This document shows, in pieces, positions 61,827 to 64,000 of a stretch of DNA of 64,000 nt (its first letter is position 1; the number at the start of each line of letters is the position of its first letter). The position numbers and the translations under genes are program-made. Under the pieces are notes generated by a model. It did not search any database and had not been told where the DNA came from. It saw only the letters and a list, made by a program, of their open reading frames with translations. Source of the stretch: Porphyromonas asaccharolytica DSM 20707 (lineage in GTDB: Bacteria; Bacteroidota; Bacteroidia; Bacteroidales; Porphyromonadaceae); contig NC_015501.1 in the NCBI RefSeq assembly GCF_000212375.1, positions 62,001 to 126,000 of the forward strand, given 5' to 3'.

Positions 61827-64000
61827 ATGAGACGATACAGACTACTATTACTAATCATGCTACTCTCCCTCAGCGCAGTAGCAGCTCAGGAGTACCACTA
61901 CCGTGGCAACGTACTCGATGACGCTACGGGCGAACCCCTCATCGGAGCCAATGTCTATGCCGAGCCAAAAGGGGCAGGTGCCGTCACCGATGCCGAGGGT
62001 CGCTGGGAGCTCACCTCCAAGCAACGGGTCAAGAGACTCGTCGTGAGCTATGTGGGCTACAAGAGCAAGCGCATCACATCACCACGGCAAGATGGCAAGC
62101 CGATCAGCGTGAGACTAGAGGTCGACGAGACGACGCTAAGCAGTGTCGTCGTCGTTGCCAAGCGTCAGGAGCGCGCGCTGCGTGAGTCCGCTATGCCTAT
62201 CTCGGTCATCTCGATGCGACAGCTACAAGGCACCGCCTCCTCGATAGACGAGGTGCTGTCTCGCACTACTGGCGTGACGCTGCGCAATACGGGCGGACTA
62301 GGGAGTGCCTCGCGCATCTCGCTACGTGGACTAGAGGGCAAGCGGATGGGCATCTACATTGACGAGACGCCCTTTGGCGAGATGAGCGACTTCATCTCGA
62401 TCAATGACATCCCGACCGATATGATCGAGCGGGTGGAGGTCTACAAGGGGATCGTACCCTACAAGTTTGGCGGCTCGGCTATGGGCGGAGCGGTGAATGT
62501 GGTACTCAAGGAGTACCCGCCGAAGTACTTTGACGCTTCGTATGAGGTGGGATCGTACAATTCGCACATGCTCTCGACAGTCTTCAAGCGCACACTAGAG
62601 GATGCGGGCGTGCAGCTAGGACTTGGCGGTACGCTCGCCTACTCGGACAACAACTACAAGATGGAGCTGCCACACTACAAGGATCGGATCGTGAGGCGCG
62701 ACCACGATCAGTTTCGGAAAGCGATCCTAGGCGGTAGCCTCAAGGCGACGAAGTGGTGGTTTGACGAGATCAAGCTAGAGTGCGCTGGGACCTACATTCG
62801 CAGAGAGATACAGGGCTTCGAGTGGGACGTACGAGAAGCTTTTACCCTCTCCAAGGGCTTGGCTATGGAGAGTACCTTCAAGCGTGCGGACTTCTTCCTC
62901 CCAGGGCTCGATCTAGACGCATCGGTCGGGGTGGTCTTCGGGCAAAATGGACTGACCGACAAGGCTGCGCATCGCTACGACTGGGATGGCAAGGAGTACC
63001 CCGCAGGCTCCTCTTATGGGGGCGAGCTATCGAGCATACCTACCGATGGGGTCAATCGAACGATCAACTTGGTGGACAAGGTCAACCTAAACTATACGCT
63101 AGACCGCCATCAGGCTTTCAACCTCAACCTGTGCCACACTTACGCTTATCGCAATCCCACGGACACGCTTATGGATCGAGCTTTGGGCTATAAGGCGAAC
63201 TTCAAAAGCCGTATGAACAGCCTCACGGCAGGAGCCTCCTACGACCTCACGCTCTTTGAGGATCGGCTCCAAAATGCCTTCACCGCAAAGTACTACAACT
63301 ACCGCTCCCGCTCTAAGGTCATCGGAACGATCAGTATGGGCGACCTCAAGGATGTGGAGACTAACCGACACTTCTTCGGCTGGAGCGAAGCTATCCGCTA
63401 CCGCTTCACGCCAGACTTCCTGATCAAGGCTTCCTATGCGGACGAGGTGCGCATCCCTACGAGTGAGGAGCTACTAGGCAATGGCTACTCAATCAGCGCC
63501 TCGACGGACCTGCGCCCCGAGCATAGCCGTGGAGGTAACATTGGCTTGGTCTATCGCAACCTCTCGCCCACATCAATGCGGTTGATCGAGGCTGAGATCA
63601 ATGCTTTCGGCTCTTACATCACCGATATGATCCGCTTTATGCCAGGAATTATTCCCTCCATGAGCTGCTATCAGAACTTCGGGAGCATCCGCACGTGGGG
63701 CGTAGAGGGCGAGGTGAAGTGGGATGCCCTCCCCTGGCTCTACCTCTATGGCAATGCAACTTACCAAGACCTCAGAGACACGCGCCGACTGATCCCCTCG
63801 ACAAATGTCGCTAACCCGACGTACCTCAAGCGTATGCCCAACATCCCCTACTTCCTAGCTAATGCGGGCTTGGAGCTACACAAGGAGAATCTCTTCGGTG
63901 GGGAGGGCTACAACAGCCGTCTGATGCTCGATGCCTCCTATGTGCATCAGTACTACTACGACTTCGAGGTGAGCCAGTACCAAGAGCGCAAGATACCGAC
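61827..64000 (+). CDS. TonB-dependent outer-membrane receptor, 3' end outside window
   Basis: At least 724 residues, running off the window end with no stop. Signal peptide (MRRYRLLLLIMLLSLSAVAAQ), then a carboxypeptidase-regulatory-like domain (GNVLDDATGEPLIGANVYAE), a TonB-box-type stretch (VSSV-like LSSVVVVAKR) and the plug domain (IDEVLSRTTGVTLRNTGG, DMIERVEVYKGIVPYKFGG, GGAVNVVL). The barrel follows. Such receptors import iron complexes, haem, vitamins or oligosaccharides; the ligand cannot be read here. It lies 64 bp beyond the TetR terminator. A SusD partner is not visible. Confidence 0.93.
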   Translation, partial: MRRYRLLLLIMLLSLSAVAAQEYHYRGNVLDDATGEPLIGANVYAEPKGAGAVTDAEGRWELTSKQRVKRLVVSYVGYKSKRITSPRQDGKPISVRLEVDETTLSSVVVVAKRQERALRESAMPISVISMRQLQGTASSIDEVLSRTTGVTLRNTGGLGSASRISLRGLEGKRMGIYIDETPFGEMSDFISINDIPTDMIERVEVYKGIVPYKFGGSAMGGAVNVVLKEYPPKYFDASYEVGSYNSHMLSTVFKRTLEDAGVQLGLGGTLAYSDNNYKMELPHYKDRIVRRDHDQFRKAILGGSLKATKWWFDEIKLECAGTYIRREIQGFEWDVREAFTLSKGLAMESTFKRADFFLPGLDLDASVGVVFGQNGLTDKAAHRYDWDGKEYPAGSSYGGELSSIPTDGVNRTINLVDKVNLNYTLDRHQAFNLNLCHTYAYRNPTDTLMDRALGYKANFKSRMNSLTAGASYDLTLFEDRLQNAFTAKYYNYRSRSKVIGTISMGDLKDVETNRHFFGWSEAIRYRFTPDFLIKASYADEVRIPTSEELLGNGYSISASTDLRPEHSRGGNIGLVYRNLSPTSMRLIEAEINAFGSYITDMIRFMPGIIPSMSCYQNFGSIRTWGVEGEVKWDALPWLYLYGNATYQDLRDTRRLIPSTNVANPTYLKRMPNIPYFLANAGLELHKENLFGGEGYNSRLMLDASYVHQYYYDFEVSQYQERKIP

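Overview
The window looks like chromosomal DNA of a Porphyromonas-type Bacteroidota. Supporting signs are a BspA-like surface protein with a C-terminal type IX secretion signal, an IleRS of the Bacteroidota kind, DUF4492-cydAB, DUF4296, DUF5106 and DUF4846 genes, promoters of the TTTG-N19-21-TAnnTTTG kind, and starts with no clear Shine-Dalgarno. A member of the asaccharolytica/uenonis group is my guess. Species cannot be fixed from sequence alone.

Layout. 1-4.8 kb: queG (cut by the window edge), an SBF-like transporter, a DUF4846 protein, a small secreted protein made of 66-bp repeats, and a TPR protein. 4.8-6.3 kb: gene-free, packed with inverted, tandem and direct repeats. 6.3-9.1 kb: a TPR-like protein and uvrB. 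9.1-15.6 kb (minus strand): folB, a cation efflux protein, sdaA, rmlA, a DUF5106 thioredoxin-like lipoprotein, an OmpA lipoprotein and a dihydroorotate dehydrogenase-like protein. 15.6-21 kb: tRNA-Phe, an EEP-fold hydrolase, an ECF sigma factor, a probable anti-sigma protein and a periplasmic partner split by a complete 2,101-bp insertion sequence. 21-25.1 kb (minus): groEL/groES, a CyuA-like desulfidase, an FHA protein. 25.6-28.7 kb: DUF4492-cydA-cydB. 28.8-34.9 kb (minus): argR, a second EEP protein, an M13 peptidase, a nucleotidyltransferase, luxS, pepE. 35.2-39.8 kb (plus): parC-like, a barrel-like protein, an S41 peptidase. Then a 176-bp MITE-like element, tRNA-Arg and the BspA-like gene. 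43.7-56 kb: a CoF420-hydrogenase-beta-like protein, a lipoprotein, ileS, a TraR/DksA-like protein, lspA, a DUF4296 lipoprotein, a small unknown gene, alaS, aroB. 56-59.9 kb (minus): dgt, radA, an amidinohydrolase. 60.4-64 kb: a methyltransferase, a TetR regulator and a TonB-dependent receptor running off the end.

Most genes are housekeeping. The unusual material is between genes. Four unannotated intergenic copies of one element each span exactly 160 bp between outer CCACGTGG boxes. Boxes or degenerate versions lie at offsets 0, 22, 44, 108, 130 and 152 around two central 21-bp repeats, with a one-base shift of one box in one copy. I could not assign this family to anything I know. Other notable points are a perfectly reconstructible IS insertion (4-bp duplication CTAG), a 176-bp MITE with 5-bp duplications, a 27-bp hairpin that looks like a minimal relative of it, and an IleRS whose HXGH signature is swapped to GIHH.
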